Notes under the pieces: model-generated
Databases searched by the model: none
The model's input: only the letters and a program-made list of their open reading frames with translations
Told to the model about the DNA's origin: nothing
Part shown: in pieces, positions 33,119 to 42,107 of the stretch
Layout of the letters: each line of letters opens with the position of its first letter
Numbering within the stretch: the first letter of the stretch is position 1
Position numbers and translations under genes: made by a program
Origin: Frigoribacterium sp. PhB116
GTDB taxonomy: Bacteria > Actinomycetota > Actinomycetes > Actinomycetales > Microbacteriaceae
Assembly (NCBI RefSeq): GCF_004364285.1
Contig: NZ_SOBE01000002.1
Location: 868,001 to 932,000, forward strand
Length of the DNA stretch: 64,000 bases
Direction: 5' to 3'

Positions 33119-34733
33119 ACAGGGTGACGGCCGAGACCGGCGGCAGGGCGCGGACGCCGGTCACGGACGAGCGCACGAGGTAGTGGTTCTGCTGGTCGTA
33201 GAGCGGCAGCACCGTGTAGCTCTCGAGGACGATCTCCTGTGCCTGCTGGTAGAGGTCGGCCCGCTCGTCGGGGTCGCTCGTCTGCGCGGCGTCGGTCAAC
33301 AGCTGGTCGAGGTCAGGATCGCTCAGCTGCGCCAGGTTGGCGAAGTAGCCGCTCGGCGCGGGCGTGATGCCGGCCGTGTCGTAGAGGATGCGCAGCACGT
33401 CGGGTCCGACCTTCGTGTACGGAGCGCTGACCAGGTCGTAGTCGTTCTCGGCGAGGGCGCCGTACCAGCTCGACAGGTCGAGGGGAGACAGCACGACCTC
33501 GATGCCCAGCTGCTTCGCGCCGGCCTGGATCTGCTCGAAGAGCGACTGCTCGGCGGGGATCGACTGGTTCGTGCTCACGGGGAACTCGAGGGAGAGGCGC
33601 TCGCCGCCCTTGGTGCGGTAGCCGTCGGAGTCGCGCTCCGTCCAGCCGGCCTCGTCGAGCAGGTCGCCGGCGGCGTCGGGGTCGACGTCGAACAGCGACT
33701 CGTCCGAGTACGCGAGCGGCTCGACGCTCGAGAGGGGCGAGTACGACCGCTCCGCCGTGCCGAAGAAGAGCGAGTCGATGCCGTCGTTCACGTCGACCCC
33801 GGTGATGAAGGCCTGACGCACTCGCTCGTCGTCGAAGGGCGCCTTGCCCGAGTTCAGCTCGATGCGGTTCGCGGCGCCGGGGCGGGGCGCGTCGATCTCG
33901 TCGAGCGAGTCGTCCTTCTCGGCGGCGACGAGGGTGTCGGGCTGGACGTTGTCGATCACGTCGACCTGCCCGGCCTGGAGGGCCGCGTAGCGGGCGGCGG
34001 AGTCCGGGACGAAGCGCCAGACGACCTCGTCGAGGTGGGCGGGGCCGTCGTGGGAGGCGTCGGCGGGCGGCGACGAGTAGTCGTCGTTGCGGCTCAGCAC
34101 CACGCGGTCCTGCTTGGTCCAGGACTCGACCACGAAGGGGCCCGTGCCGACCGGCGACTCGCAGTTCGCCTCCTGGGAGCGCTCGAGCGCCTCCGGCGAC
34201 TCCATGGCGAGCCACGGCTGCGTCAGCGACTCGAGCAGCGCGCTGTCGGGCTCGCTCAGGTCGAAGCGGGCGGTCCGGGCGTCGACGGCCTCGACGCCGG
34301 TGACCTTCTGCAGGGCGAGGTAGCCGGTCGACGAGAGCGTCTCGGGATCTTGCAGGTGCGCGACGTTCGCGGCGACGGCTGCCGCGTCGAAGGGTGTGCC
34401 GTCGGTGAACGAGACGCCGTCGCGCAGGGTGAAGGTCCAGCTGAGGCCGTCGTCCGACTCCTCCCACGAGTCGGCGAGCCACGGCACGATCTCGCCCGCC
34501 GAGTCCTTCGACACGAGCGACTCGAGGTACTGCGTCGAGACGAGAGCCTGAGGGTAGTTGCCGCCGACGTGGGGGTCGAGGCAGGTGGGCTCGGCGTCGC
34601 CCGTGGCGTAGGTCAGGGTGCCGCCGGCCCGCGGGGTCCCGTCGTCGGACGAGTCGCCGCCGGGGGCGCAGCCCGCGAGCAGCAGGGCGCCGGCCGAGGC
34701 GAGGGCGAGCAGGGGCAGTGAGCGCGTGCGCAT
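33096..34733 (-). CDS. solute-binding lipoprotein of the oligopeptide-type ABC importer
   Basis: A 545-residue family 5 extracellular binding protein. The lipoprotein signal is MRTRSLPLLALASAGALLLAGC with lipobox LLAGC, followed by an acidic spacer and GGTLTYATGDAEPTCLDPH. The motif WTFTLRDGVSFTDGTPFDAAAVAAN is diagnostic of SBP_bac_5 proteins. Ligands may be peptides, nickel or opine-like compounds; none can be singled out. It is first in the operon and lies divergently from a TetR regulator with a palindromic operator between them, which suggests substrate- or product-induced expression. GGAG stands 5 nt before the ATG. Confidence 0.92.
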   Translation of the reverse strand: MRTRSLPLLALASAGALLLAGCAPGGDSSDDGTPRAGGTLTYATGDAEPTCLDPHVGGNYPQALVSTQYLESLVSKDSAGEIVPWLADSWEESDDGLSWTFTLRDGVSFTDGTPFDAAAVAANVAHLQDPETLSSTGYLALQKVTGVEAVDARTARFDLSEPDSALLESLTQPWLAMESPEALERSQEANCESPVGTGPFVVESWTKQDRVVLSRNDDYSSPPADASHDGPAHLDEVVWRFVPDSAARYAALQAGQVDVIDNVQPDTLVAAEKDDSLDEIDAPRPGAANRIELNSGKAPFDDERVRQAFITGVDVNDGIDSLFFGTAERSYSPLSSVEPLAYSDESLFDVDPDAAGDLLDEAGWTERDSDGYRTKGGERLSLEFPVSTNQSIPAEQSLFEQIQAGAKQLGIEVVLSPLDLSSWYGALAENDYDLVSAPYTKVGPDVLRILYDTAGITPAPSGYFANLAQLSDPDLDQLLTDAAQTSDPDERADLYQQAQEIVLESYTVLPLYDQQNHYLVRSSVTGVRALPPVSAVTLYDASRTD

Positions 34734-34767
34734 GGGGCTCCGGAGGTGTGCGGCGAGGTGGGTTGGT

Positions 34768-34788
34768 TTGTTGAACTGGGTACAACAA
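34768..34788. promoter_or_regulatory. palindromic operator between the importer and tetR-type gene
   Basis: Arms TTGTTGAAC and GTACAACAA are complementary at 8 of 9 positions and separated by 3 nt. The A+T-rich palindrome stands out from its surroundings and lies 35 bp before the importer start and 22 bp before the regulator start, the expected place for a TetR site controlling both. Confidence 0.6.
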
Positions 34789-34810
34789 GGCCGTGGACGA
34801 GTCTAGCGGC

Positions 34811-35455
34811 ATGATTGACCCCATGTCAGACGAGACGACGTCCCGCAGCGCCCGGCCCTCGGGACGGCCGCGACGGTCGTCGGCCGACGTCCTCGCCGAC
34901 GCCGCGGCCGAGCTGTTCCTCGAACAGGGCTGGTCCCGCACGACGGTGGACCAGATCGCGCAGCGGGCAGGGGTGAGCCGCGGCACGTTCTTCAACTACT
35001 TCGAGTCGAAGGCGGACACGTTCTGGCTCGACCTCGACGCGACGGCGGCGGGCCTCGGGGACGCCCTCCGCGCCTCCTCGGGCACCTCGCCCGTGCGGCG
35101 GGTCGAGGCCGCGCTCGTGCAGCTCGCCGCCGCGCACCCTGCCGACCGTGTGCCGTGGGCCCTCACCCAGTCGGACGCGATGGGCCTCGGCGACGACCTC
35201 GTGTCGTCGGCGGCCGTCCGCGTCGTGCGGATCCGCGCGACGGTCGCGTCGTTCCTCTGCGAGACTGCCGGCGCGCCGCGCGGGGACGTGGGGGCCGAGG
35301 TGGCGGCGTCGGCGCTGCTGGCGGCGGCGGCCACCGCCGTCGTCACGTGGGCGCGGACGGGCGTGCGCCGACGACCACTCGACGAGGAGGTGGCGGCGGC
35401 CCTGGCGCCCGTGGCCGACGGCCTCGCGCGCACCGACCGCCTCGCGGACGGCTAG
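34811..35455 (+). CDS. TetR-family transcriptional regulator
   Basis: A 214-residue regulator. The N-terminal helix-turn-helix is typical: VLADAAAELFLEQGWSRTTVDQIAQRAGVSRGTFFNYFESKADTFW in the first 65 residues, with VSRGTFFNYF as recognition helix. The C-terminal ligand-binding domain is Ala-rich and has no recognisable family. The divergent ABC importer operon and the palindrome at 34768-34788 make it the probable local repressor. Starts at 34793 (GTG), 34811 or 34823 are all possible; 34811 is chosen because it leaves the operator clear of the coding region and keeps the basic N-terminus. It overlaps the convergent gtrA-like gene by 4 bp. Confidence 0.85.
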   Translation: MIDPMSDETTSRSARPSGRPRRSSADVLADAAAELFLEQGWSRTTVDQIAQRAGVSRGTFFNYFESKADTFWLDLDATAAGLGDALRASSGTSPVRRVEAALVQLAAAHPADRVPWALTQSDAMGLGDDLVSSAAVRVVRIRATVASFLCETAGAPRGDVGAEVAASALLAAAATAVVTWARTGVRRRPLDEEVAAALAPVADGLARTDRLADG

Positions 35456-35961
35456 GCCGTGGGGGTGGAGGCGGTCGAGGGCGAGACGGGGGACAGCACG
35501 TCGTCGAGCTGGGCGCGCTTCGGGAACACCCACTTGTTCATCGCCCAGTAGCGGAAGACCATCGCCAGCATCGTGCCGATGACGGGGCCGCTGACGAAGT
35601 CCGCGATCTCCTGGGTCGTGCGCGAGACCTGGGGCACCTCGAAGCCGAGACCATAGCGCGACAGGTACAAGGGGGCCGAGTTGATCGCGACCCCGATGAC
35701 GCTGACGACGACGAAGAGCAGCATCTCCTGGCCGGTGTGGCGGTCGCCGCGGTCGTCGAACGACCACTTCTTGTTCATCCAGTACGACACGACGGTCGCG
35801 ACGATGATGCCGAGCGACAGCGCGGTCACGGGGTGCTGGGGGATGACGAAGAGCTTGAGCCCGTAGTTGATCACCATGGTGATGACGAAGCCGATGCCGC
35901 CGACCACGAGGAAGCGGAGGGCGGAGGGGTGGGCCTTGGCCAGCCGGATCATCGTGCGCAC
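35452..35961 (-). CDS. GtrA-family membrane protein
   Basis: A 169-residue protein with four transmembrane helices: ALRFLVVGGIGFVITMVINYGLKLF, VTALSLGIIVATVVSYWMNKKWSF, MLLFVVVSVIGVAINSAPLYL and VIGTMLAMVFRYWAMNKWVF. The NKKWSF and NKWVFP motifs are characteristic of GtrA, which in Shigella is thought to flip prenyl-phosphate-linked glucose; actinobacterial members act in polysaccharide or arabinogalactan modification. No glycosyltransferase is adjacent. The GTG start lies 6 nt after a minus-strand TAGCGT, suggesting a leaderless transcript. Confidence 0.9.
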   Translation of the reverse strand: MRTMIRLAKAHPSALRFLVVGGIGFVITMVINYGLKLFVIPQHPVTALSLGIIVATVVSYWMNKKWSFDDRGDRHTGQEMLLFVVVSVIGVAINSAPLYLSRYGLGFEVPQVSRTTQEIADFVSGPVIGTMLAMVFRYWAMNKWVFPKRAQLDDVLSPVSPSTASTPTA

Positions 35962-35967
35962 GGATCG

Positions 35968-35973
35968 ACGCTA
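35968..35973 (-). promoter_or_regulatory. -10 box of a leaderless gtrA-like gene
   Basis: TAGCGT on the minus strand ends 6 nt before the GTG at 35961. No Shine-Dalgarno sequence is present. Confidence 0.45.
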
Positions 35974-36218
35974 CAGGGGCTCCCTAAGAAGGCGCCGGGC
36001 GTTGTCCCCTCCGCGCAGGCGAGTGGTCCGGTCGGTCGGGGAGATGAGGCGGGTCGGTCGGGAGGATGACTTAGGGCAACGGTCCGGTCACGGCATGAGG
36101 ATCGCTCGTCACGTGCCCCTACTGTGAGCGGAGGACGGCCTCACGAGGCCGGGAGCGCCGTGCTCGGGGGTGGGTCGAGGGCACGGCGGCCACCTCGACT
36201 CACACGAGAGAGAAGATC

Positions 36219-37472
36219 ATGAAGAACACTGTGTCGGCCGCCGTGGCGCTGCCGACTGCCATCGTCATCGCCCTGGGGGGACTCCTGATGACGACGCCCG
36301 CGGCACATGCCGAGACGGCGCCCGTCGAGCAGGCCGACGGGGCGGCCGCCCCCGTCGCGGTCGACGCGCCCAGCGTCGCCGCGGAGCCGGATGCCGCGTC
36401 GGACGTCGGGGACGCGACGCCCGCCGAGCCGTCCCCGGAGGAGGGCGACGCAGGGACCGCCGTGGAGGCGCCGGACGCCGAGGAGGTGCCCGACGGCGAG
36501 GTCGCGCCTCCTGTCGTCGAGGCGCCTGTCGCCGAGGCACCGGTCGCCGACGGGGGCGTCCTGACGCCCGCGGAGGTGCCGGTCGTCGAAGACGAGGCGG
36601 CAGCCGACGAGGCAGCAGCCGCGCCCGGCTTCGAGGTCACGTCCCCGACTGCGGAGGGCGAGCTCGCGTTCCGCGGCGGCGTCGTCGTCACCGGGACCGT
36701 CCCGGAGGGCAGCAGCGTCAGCATCGTCGTGAGCAACGGGACGTCGCTCCGGGCTGCGGTCACGGGGACGACCTTCCGCGAGGCGATCGCCATCGACCCC
36801 GCTCCGTTCATGGTCGACTACCAGGTGACGGTCACGGCGTCCGCGGCCGACGGGAGCCCGCTCGGCTCGATCGTGCGCGAGGTCCTCGTGCTCGGGCAGC
36901 TGGCCTCCGACGCTCCCGTCATCACGTCGCCCGTCGACGGATCGCAGGTGGACGGGGACGTCGTGCCCTTCGGGGACACCGACACGCGGAGGTTCGTCGT
37001 CTCGGGGACGGGGACGCCGGGAGAGCTCCTGGACATCGAGCTCCTGATGCTCGACCCCGAGACGGGCTGGGGATACGGGCACGACCCCGTCTCCGTCGGG
37101 GCGGACGGCACCTGGTCGACCCCGGTGTGGCTCCCGGTGGGCCTCGCACGCGTCTCCATCGCCCAGCAGTCCTACGACGAGGACGGATTCGCCACGACGC
37201 TGCCGTCGGCGTTCGCGAGCATCGACGTGCGGGTCGGGCCGGAACCGGCGCCCGTCGTGCTGGCGCCCTCGGCACCGGCGCCCGTCGTGCTGGCGCCCGT
37301 CGTCGCCCCGAGTGCCGTCCGCCCGGCCGCCGTGGTCCCGCGGACGACGTCCTCGCTGGCCCACACGGGCACGGACGAGGCGACCCCGTGGGCGGGAGCG
37401 CTCGGCCTCGGGCTGATGCTCGCGGGCCTCGGCGGAGTCGGCGTGGCCCGGCGTCGAGCGCGGCGCGCCTGA
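36219..37472 (+). CDS. sortase-anchored surface protein with LAHTG motif
   Basis: A 417-residue exported protein. The signal peptide ends near TTPAAHAET (residues 20-30). Residues 30-135 are very rich in Ala, Pro, Glu, Val and Asp (wall-spanning spacer); residues 140-350 hold two Ig-like beta domains (FEVTSPTAEGELAFRGGVVVTGTV and SDAPVITSPVDGSQV...). A direct repeat PAPVVLAP precedes the anchor: LAHTG, a hydrophobic segment GALGLGLMLAGLGGVGV, and RRRARRA. LAXTG is the motif used by class E sortases of high-G+C Gram-positives. Function is likely adhesion or wall structure. No sortase gene is in the window. AGAGAGAAG is the probable ribosome-binding site. Confidence 0.85.
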   Translation: MKNTVSAAVALPTAIVIALGGLLMTTPAAHAETAPVEQADGAAAPVAVDAPSVAAEPDAASDVGDATPAEPSPEEGDAGTAVEAPDAEEVPDGEVAPPVVEAPVAEAPVADGGVLTPAEVPVVEDEAAADEAAAAPGFEVTSPTAEGELAFRGGVVVTGTVPEGSSVSIVVSNGTSLRAAVTGTTFREAIAIDPAPFMVDYQVTVTASAADGSPLGSIVREVLVLGQLASDAPVITSPVDGSQVDGDVVPFGDTDTRRFVVSGTGTPGELLDIELLMLDPETGWGYGHDPVSVGADGTWSTPVWLPVGLARVSIAQQSYDEDGFATTLPSAFASIDVRVGPEPAPVVLAPSAPAPVVLAPVVAPSAVRPAAVVPRTTSSLAHTGTDEATPWAGALGLGLMLAGLGGVGVARRRARRA

Positions 37473-37486
37473 CGCACGGACACCAC

Positions 37487-37521
37487 GGAGGGCCCGTCTC
37501 CTGCTCGGAGGCGGGCCCTCC
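37487..37521. terminator. bidirectional terminator between the surface protein and CDF genes
   Basis: GGAGGGCCCGTCTCC and GGAGGCGGGCCCTCC pair over 15 positions with one G-T mismatch around a 5-nt loop. Confidence 0.8.
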
Positions 37522-37539
37522 CGTGTGGCGGAGCAGACG

Positions 37540-38544
37540 TCAGCGACGCGGCTGCAGGCTCGGCTCGTCCGGCGTCGAGAGGGTGAGCACCGCCTCCTCG
37601 ACGACGTCGTGCTCCTCCAGCTCGCGCTCGACGCGGCGGAGCGCGACGGCGACGTGCTCCTCGGTGTCGTCACCCGTCATGTCGACGGCGGCGACCAGGT
37701 AGAGGCGGCTCGGCCCGACGAACTCCGTGTGCAGGTAGGTGACGCGGGCGATCTCGGGCCGGGCGAGCAACCGCTCGAGCACCGTGGTCTCGAGCTCGTC
37801 GCTCGGGCTCTCGCCGACCAGGAACCTGCGGTTGCGGTCGACGAGCACCAGGGCGACGACCCCGAGCAGCACGCCGACGAGGATCGAGCCGACGGCGTCG
37901 AACACCGCCGAGCCCGTGACCTGGTGCAGGAAGATGCCGAGGAACGCGATCAGCAGGCCGACGAGAGCGGCGGCGTCCTCGGCGAAGACGGCGCGCAGGG
38001 TCGAGTTCGAGCTCCGGAGCACGTAGCGCAGGGTGGGCACCTGCCCGGCCCGGGCGCTGCCGCGGGCCTGGCGGAAGGCCTGGAGGAACGACGTCCCCTC
38101 GAGGAGGAAGGCCACGCCGAGCACGACGTAGTTGACGAGGTAGTCCTCCGCCTCCTCGGCAGCGCCGAGCTGGGAGATGCCGTGTTGGATCGACACCACG
38201 GCGCCGACGGTGAACAGCCCGAACGCCGCGAACATCGACCAGACGTAGGTCTCCTTGCCGTAGCCGAGCGGGTGGTCGTCGTCCCTCTTCTTCACGCCCC
38301 GCTTGTCGGCGATGAAGAGGAAGATCTCGTTGCCCGTGTCGGCCCACGAGTGCGCCGACTCGGCCACCATCGACGCGGAGCCCGTGAGGAACGCCGCGAC
38401 GGTCTTCGCCACGGCGATCAGCAGGTTCGCGAGGAACGCCACGATCACCGTCGTCGTGCTCTCGGGCTTCGGCGCGGACCCGGCGCCGGGCTCGGTGGGC
38501 GGCTCGGTCGCCGCGGACGGCGCCGCGGAGGGCTCTGGTGTCAT
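37540..38544 (-). CDS. cation diffusion facilitator family transporter
   Basis: A 334-residue CDF transporter exporting divalent metals such as Zn, Mn, Co or Fe by proton exchange. Membrane segments begin at VIVAFLANLLIAVAKTVAAFL; the first metal site is in ESAHSWADTGNEIF (family pattern H-x3-D) and the second in FAEDAAALVGLL, where Asp-Asp replaces the more frequent His-x3-Asp. DHPLGYGKETYVWSMFAA is the conserved loop. The C-terminal cytoplasmic domain spans about residues 235-320. The start MTPEPSAAP precedes the homologous region. Metal specificity cannot be decided. The gene is divergent from the ileS T-box promoter. Confidence 0.9.
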   Translation of the reverse strand: MTPEPSAAPSAATEPPTEPGAGSAPKPESTTTVIVAFLANLLIAVAKTVAAFLTGSASMVAESAHSWADTGNEIFLFIADKRGVKKRDDDHPLGYGKETYVWSMFAAFGLFTVGAVVSIQHGISQLGAAEEAEDYLVNYVVLGVAFLLEGTSFLQAFRQARGSARAGQVPTLRYVLRSSNSTLRAVFAEDAAALVGLLIAFLGIFLHQVTGSAVFDAVGSILVGVLLGVVALVLVDRNRRFLVGESPSDELETTVLERLLARPEIARVTYLHTEFVGPSRLYLVAAVDMTGDDTEEHVAVALRRVERELEEHDVVEEAVLTLSTPDEPSLQPRR

Positions 38545-38596
38545 GCTGCCGATTCTGCACTGCCTGCACCTGATCGCGTCCCGCCTCCTCGGCTCG

Positions 38597-38602
38597 TATG
38601 AT
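38597..38602 (+). promoter_or_regulatory. -10 box of the ileS promoter
   Basis: TATGAT lies about 7 nt before the expected start of the T-box leader. The -35 region is poor. Confidence 0.55.
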
Positions 38603-38608
38603 GGACGA

Positions 38609-38820
38609 GCACTGATCCGGCCATCACCGGGGAGCACTCGGCAGAACGCGTCGATCGTCCCGACACCGGGGCAGGAGGCGTCACTAGACCCGAGCGGGGC
38701 AGGCCCGTCACAGCCGCAGCAGAGAGGTCGTCCCGCCAGGGGCGGCAAGCGAGGTGGTACCGCGCCGACCGAGAACCCTCGGCAGGCGTCCTCGTGGACG
38801 GACATCCGCAGCACCTGGAG
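38609..38820 (+). promoter_or_regulatory. T-box riboswitch for ileS (isoleucine, translational type)
   Basis: The leader has an ultrashort stem I: CCGG-CCATCA-CCGG, with the Ile specifier ATC at 38623-38625 exposed in the loop, as in the ileS leaders of Mycobacterium and Nocardia. The T-box core TGGTACCGCG is at 38755-38764. No U-tract terminator follows; instead GGAG just before the ileS ATG can be sequestered, so uncharged tRNA-Ile should switch on translation rather than elongation of transcription. Confidence 0.92.
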
Positions 38821-38825
38821 CCCCC

Positions 38826-41800
38826 ATGGCCTACAAGCCGGTACCCGCATCGCCCCGGTTCCCCGACGTCGAGCAGGGCGTGCTCGCCTTCTGGCGTCGC
38901 GACGACACCTTCCAGGAGTCGATCCGCGCCCGCGAGGGCAGCGACGAGTGGGTCTTCTACGACGGCCCGCCCTTCGCCAACGGCCTGCCGCACTACGGGC
39001 ACCTCCTCACCGGCTACGCCAAGGACGTGTTCCCGCGGTACCAGACCATGCGCGGCAAGCAGGTGCACCGCCGGTTCGGCTGGGACACCCACGGCCTGCC
39101 CGCCGAGCTCGAGGCCATGCGCCAGCTCGGCATCACCGAGAAGCACCAGATCGACGACATGGGCATCGGCGCGTTCAACGCCGCGGCGCGCAGCTCGGTG
39201 CTGCAGTACACCGACGAGTGGCAGGGCTACGTCACCCGCCAGGCCCGCTGGGTCGACTTCGACGACGACTACAAGACCCTCGACGTCAGCTACATGGAGA
39301 GCGTCCTCTGGGCCTTCAAGCAGCTGTGGGACAAGCAGCTCGCGTACGAGGGCTTCCGGGTGCTGCCCTACTGCTGGCACGACCAGACGCCTCTGTCGAA
39401 CCACGAGCTCCGCATGGACGACGACGTCTACAAGATGCGCCAGGACCAGACGGTCACCGTCGCGTTCCCCCTCGTCGGGGCCAAGGCCGAGTCGCTCGGC
39501 CTGACCGGCGTCGAGGCGCTCGCCTGGACGACGACCCCGTGGACGCTGCCGACGAACATGGCGCTCGCCGTGGGGCCCGACATCTCGTACGTGACGGTGC
39601 CGCACGCCCTGCTGCCCGGCGAGCGCACGGGCGACCAGCAGCTGCTCACGGGCAGCGTGTTCCTGCTCGCCGCCGACACCCTCGCGGCCTACGCGAGGGA
39701 CCTGGGCTACGAGTCGCCCGAGGCGGCCCAGGCCGCCGTCACGGCGACCTTCGCCGGCGCCGAGCTCGAGGGCGTCGAGTACGACCGCGTCTGGGACGTC
39801 TACGCCGACACGGAGGCGTGGGGCACCGAGAACGCCTGGCGCCTGCTCGTCGCCGACTACGTCGCGACCGGCGAGGGCACCGGCATCGTGCACCAGGCGC
39901 CCGCCTACGGCGAGGACGACCAGCTGGTCTGCGCCGCCGCGGGCATCCCCGTCATCGTGTCGGTCGACGAGGCCGGCCGCTTCCTGCCGATGTTCGACGA
40001 GCTCGGCGTCGCCGGGCTGCAGGTGTTCGACGCCAACAAGGTGCTCGTGCAGCGCCTCCGGGCCGACGGCCGCCTCGTGCGGCTCGCGAGCTACGAGCAC
40101 AGCTACCCGCACTGCTGGCGCTGCCGCAACCCGCTGATCTACAAGGCGGTCTCGAGCTGGTTCGTCCGCGTCACCGACGTGCGCGACCGGATGGGCGACC
40201 TCAACCAGGAGATCACCTGGGTGCCCGAGAACGTGAAGGACGGCCAGTTCGGCAAGTGGGTCGCGGGCGCCCGCGACTGGTCGATCTCGCGAAACCGCTA
40301 CTGGGGCTCGCCGATCCCCGTCTGGCGCAGCGACGACCCGGCGTTCCCGCGCACCGACGTCTACGGCTCGCTGGCCGACCTCGAGGCCGACTTCGGCCGC
40401 CTGCCGACGAACGAGCAGGGCGAGCCCGACCTGCACCGTCCGTACATCGACGACCTGACCCGGCCGAACCCCGACGACCCCTCGGGGCAGAGCACGATGC
40501 GCCGCATCGAGGACGTCTTCGACGTCTGGTTCGACTCGGGCTCGATGCCGTTCGCGCAGGTGCACTACCCGTTCGAGAACCAGGAGTGGTTCGAGTCGCA
40601 CGCCCCCGCCGACTTCATCGTCGAGTACATCGGGCAGACGCGGGGCTGGTTCTACGTCATGCACGCGCTGTCGACGGCGCTCTTCGACCGGCCCGCGTTC
40701 TCGAACGTGATCAGCCACGGCATCGTGCTCGGCTCGGACGGACAGAAGATGTCGAAGAGCCTCCGCAACTACCCCGACGTCTCCGAGGTCTTCGACCGGG
40801 ACGGCGCCGACGCGATGCGCTGGTTCCTGATGTCCAGCTCGGTCATCCGCGGCGGCAACCTCGTCGTCACCGAGGAGGGCATCCGCGAGGGCGTCCGGCA
40901 GTTCCTGCTGCCGCTCTGGAGCACCTACTACTTCTTCACCCTGTACGCGAACGCCGCCGACGGCGGCAGCTCGGGAGGCGAGGGCCGGCACGTCGCGGAC
41001 GGCCTGGTCGCGACCTGGCGGACCGACTCGACCGACGTGCTCGACCGGTACCTGCTGGCCAAGACGCGCCTCCTCGTGACCGACGTCGAGCGGCACCTCG
41101 ACGCGCTCGACTCGCCGCTCGCGGCGGCCGCCCTGCGCGACTTCGCCGACGTGCTCACCAACTGGTACGTGCGCCGGTCGCGCGACCGTTTCTGGGCCGG
41201 CGACGACCGCGACGCCTTCGACACGCTCTTCACGGTCCTCGAGACGGTCACGCGCGTCGCCGCGCCCCTGGCGCCGCTCGTGACGGAGGAGATCTGGAAG
41301 GGCCTCACCGGCGGTCGCAGCGTGCACCTCACCGACTGGCCCGACGCCTCCTCGTTCCCCGAGGACGACGCCCTCGTCGCCTCGATGGACGCCGTCCGCG
41401 CGATCGCGTCGTCGGGCCTGGCGCTCCGCAAGGCGACCGGCCTGCGCGTGCGCCTGCCGCTGGCCCGCCTCACCGTCGTCGCGCCCGACCCGGCCGGCCT
41501 CGAGCCGTTCGGCTCGATCCTCCGCGACGAGCTGAACGTCAAGGAGGTGGCGTTCACGCCCCTGACGGAGGAGAGCCTCGGCGAGTGGGGCGTCACCCGC
41601 AAGCTGACCGTCAACGCCCGTGCGGCAGGGCCCCGCATCGGCAAGCAGGTGCAGCAGGTCATCCCGGCCGCCAAGAAGGGCGACTGGGCCCCCGTCGGCG
41701 AGAACGTCGTCGTCGGCGGCGTCGAGCTGCTGCCGGGCGAGTTCACCCTCGAGCTGGCGGTCGACGACCCGTCGGCGGCGATCGCCTTCGTCGGCGACGG

Positions 41801-42107
41801 CGGCTTCGTGCTGCTCGACACGGCCACGACGCCCGAGCTCGAGGCCGAGGGCCTGGCCCGCGACGTGGTCCGGGCCGTGCAGCAGGCACGCAAGGCCGCG
41901 GGCCTCGACGTGTCCGACCGGGTCGTGACGACCGTGGCGACCGACGCGGTCGCGGCCGCGGCGCTCGGGACGCACCGCGACATGGTGCAGGCCGAGACCC
42001 TGACGACCGAGCTGGTCGTCGACGTGCAGGACGACGTCGCGGGACGCGACGGGAAGGTCGCGGTCGGCTCCGGCTCAGCCGTGACGGTGGAGGTGCGACG
42101 AGCGTGA
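38826..42107 (+). CDS. ileS: isoleucyl-tRNA synthetase, long eukaryote-like type
   Basis: A 1093-residue class I synthetase. The HIGH-type motif is [20 protein letters not shown] and the KMSKS loop [17 protein letters not shown]; the CP1 editing domain lies between, with the [15 protein letters not shown] segment typical of IleRS editing. The length and the long C-terminal anticodon-binding region identify the type 2 (eukaryote-like) enzyme, which is generally mupirocin-tolerant in other bacteria; tolerance here is inference. Expression is controlled by the T-box leader. The stop overlaps the folC start (GTGA), placing ileS, folC and the DUF4233 gene in one operon. Confidence 0.96.
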   Translation: MAYKPVPASPRFPDVEQGVLAFWRRDDTFQESIRAREGSDEWVFYDGPPFANGLPHYGHLLTGYAKDVFPRYQTMRGKQVHRRFGWDTHGLPAELEAMRQLGITEKHQIDDMGIGAFNAAARSSVLQYTDEWQGYVTRQARWVDFDDDYKTLDVSYMESVLWAFKQLWDKQLAYEGFRVLPYCWHDQTPLSNHELRMDDDVYKMRQDQTVTVAFPLVGAKAESLGLTGVEALAWTTTPWTLPTNMALAVGPDISYVTVPHALLPGERTGDQQLLTGSVFLLAADTLAAYARDLGYESPEAAQAAVTATFAGAELEGVEYDRVWDVYADTEAWGTENAWRLLVADYVATGEGTGIVHQAPAYGEDDQLVCAAAGIPVIVSVDEAGRFLPMFDELGVAGLQVFDANKVLVQRLRADGRLVRLASYEHSYPHCWRCRNPLIYKAVSSWFVRVTDVRDRMGDLNQEITWVPENVKDGQFGKWVAGARDWSISRNRYWGSPIPVWRSDDPAFPRTDVYGSLADLEADFGRLPTNEQGEPDLHRPYIDDLTRPNPDDPSGQSTMRRIEDVFDVWFDSGSMPFAQVHYPFENQEWFESHAPADFIVEYIGQTRGWFYVMHALSTALFDRPAFSNVISHGIVLGSDGQKMSKSLRNYPDVSEVFDRDGADAMRWFLMSSSVIRGGNLVVTEEGIREGVRQFLLPLWSTYYFFTLYANAADGGSSGGEGRHVADGLVATWRTDSTDVLDRYLLAKTRLLVTDVERHLDALDSPLAAAALRDFADVLTNWYVRRSRDRFWAGDDRDAFDTLFTVLETVTRVAAPLAPLVTEEIWKGLTGGRSVHLTDWPDASSFPEDDALVASMDAVRAIASSGLALRKATGLRVRLPLARLTVVAPDPAGLEPFGSILRDELNVKEVAFTPLTEESLGEWGVTRKLTVNARAAGPRIGKQVQQVIPAAKKGDWAPVGENVVVGGVELLPGEFTLELAVDDPSAAIAFVGDGGFVLLDTATTPELEAEGLARDVVRAVQQARKAAGLDVSDRVVTTVATDAVAAAALGTHRDMVQAETLTTELVVDVQDDVAGRDGKVAVGSGSAVTVEVRRA

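Noticed and set aside
36030-36070. Two GGTCGGTCGGG copies 22 bp apart before the surface protein gene, considered as operator repeats
   Set aside because: They lie about 50 bp upstream of the only -10 candidate and are simple G+C-rich sequence; no palindrome or known regulator motif supports them.
38541-41975. A very long open frame antisense to ileS (over 1100 codons)
   Set aside because: In DNA of this G+C content, antisense frames stay open because stop codons are rare; the peptide is Arg/Glu/Val-rich low-complexity sequence and ileS is unambiguous on the other strand.
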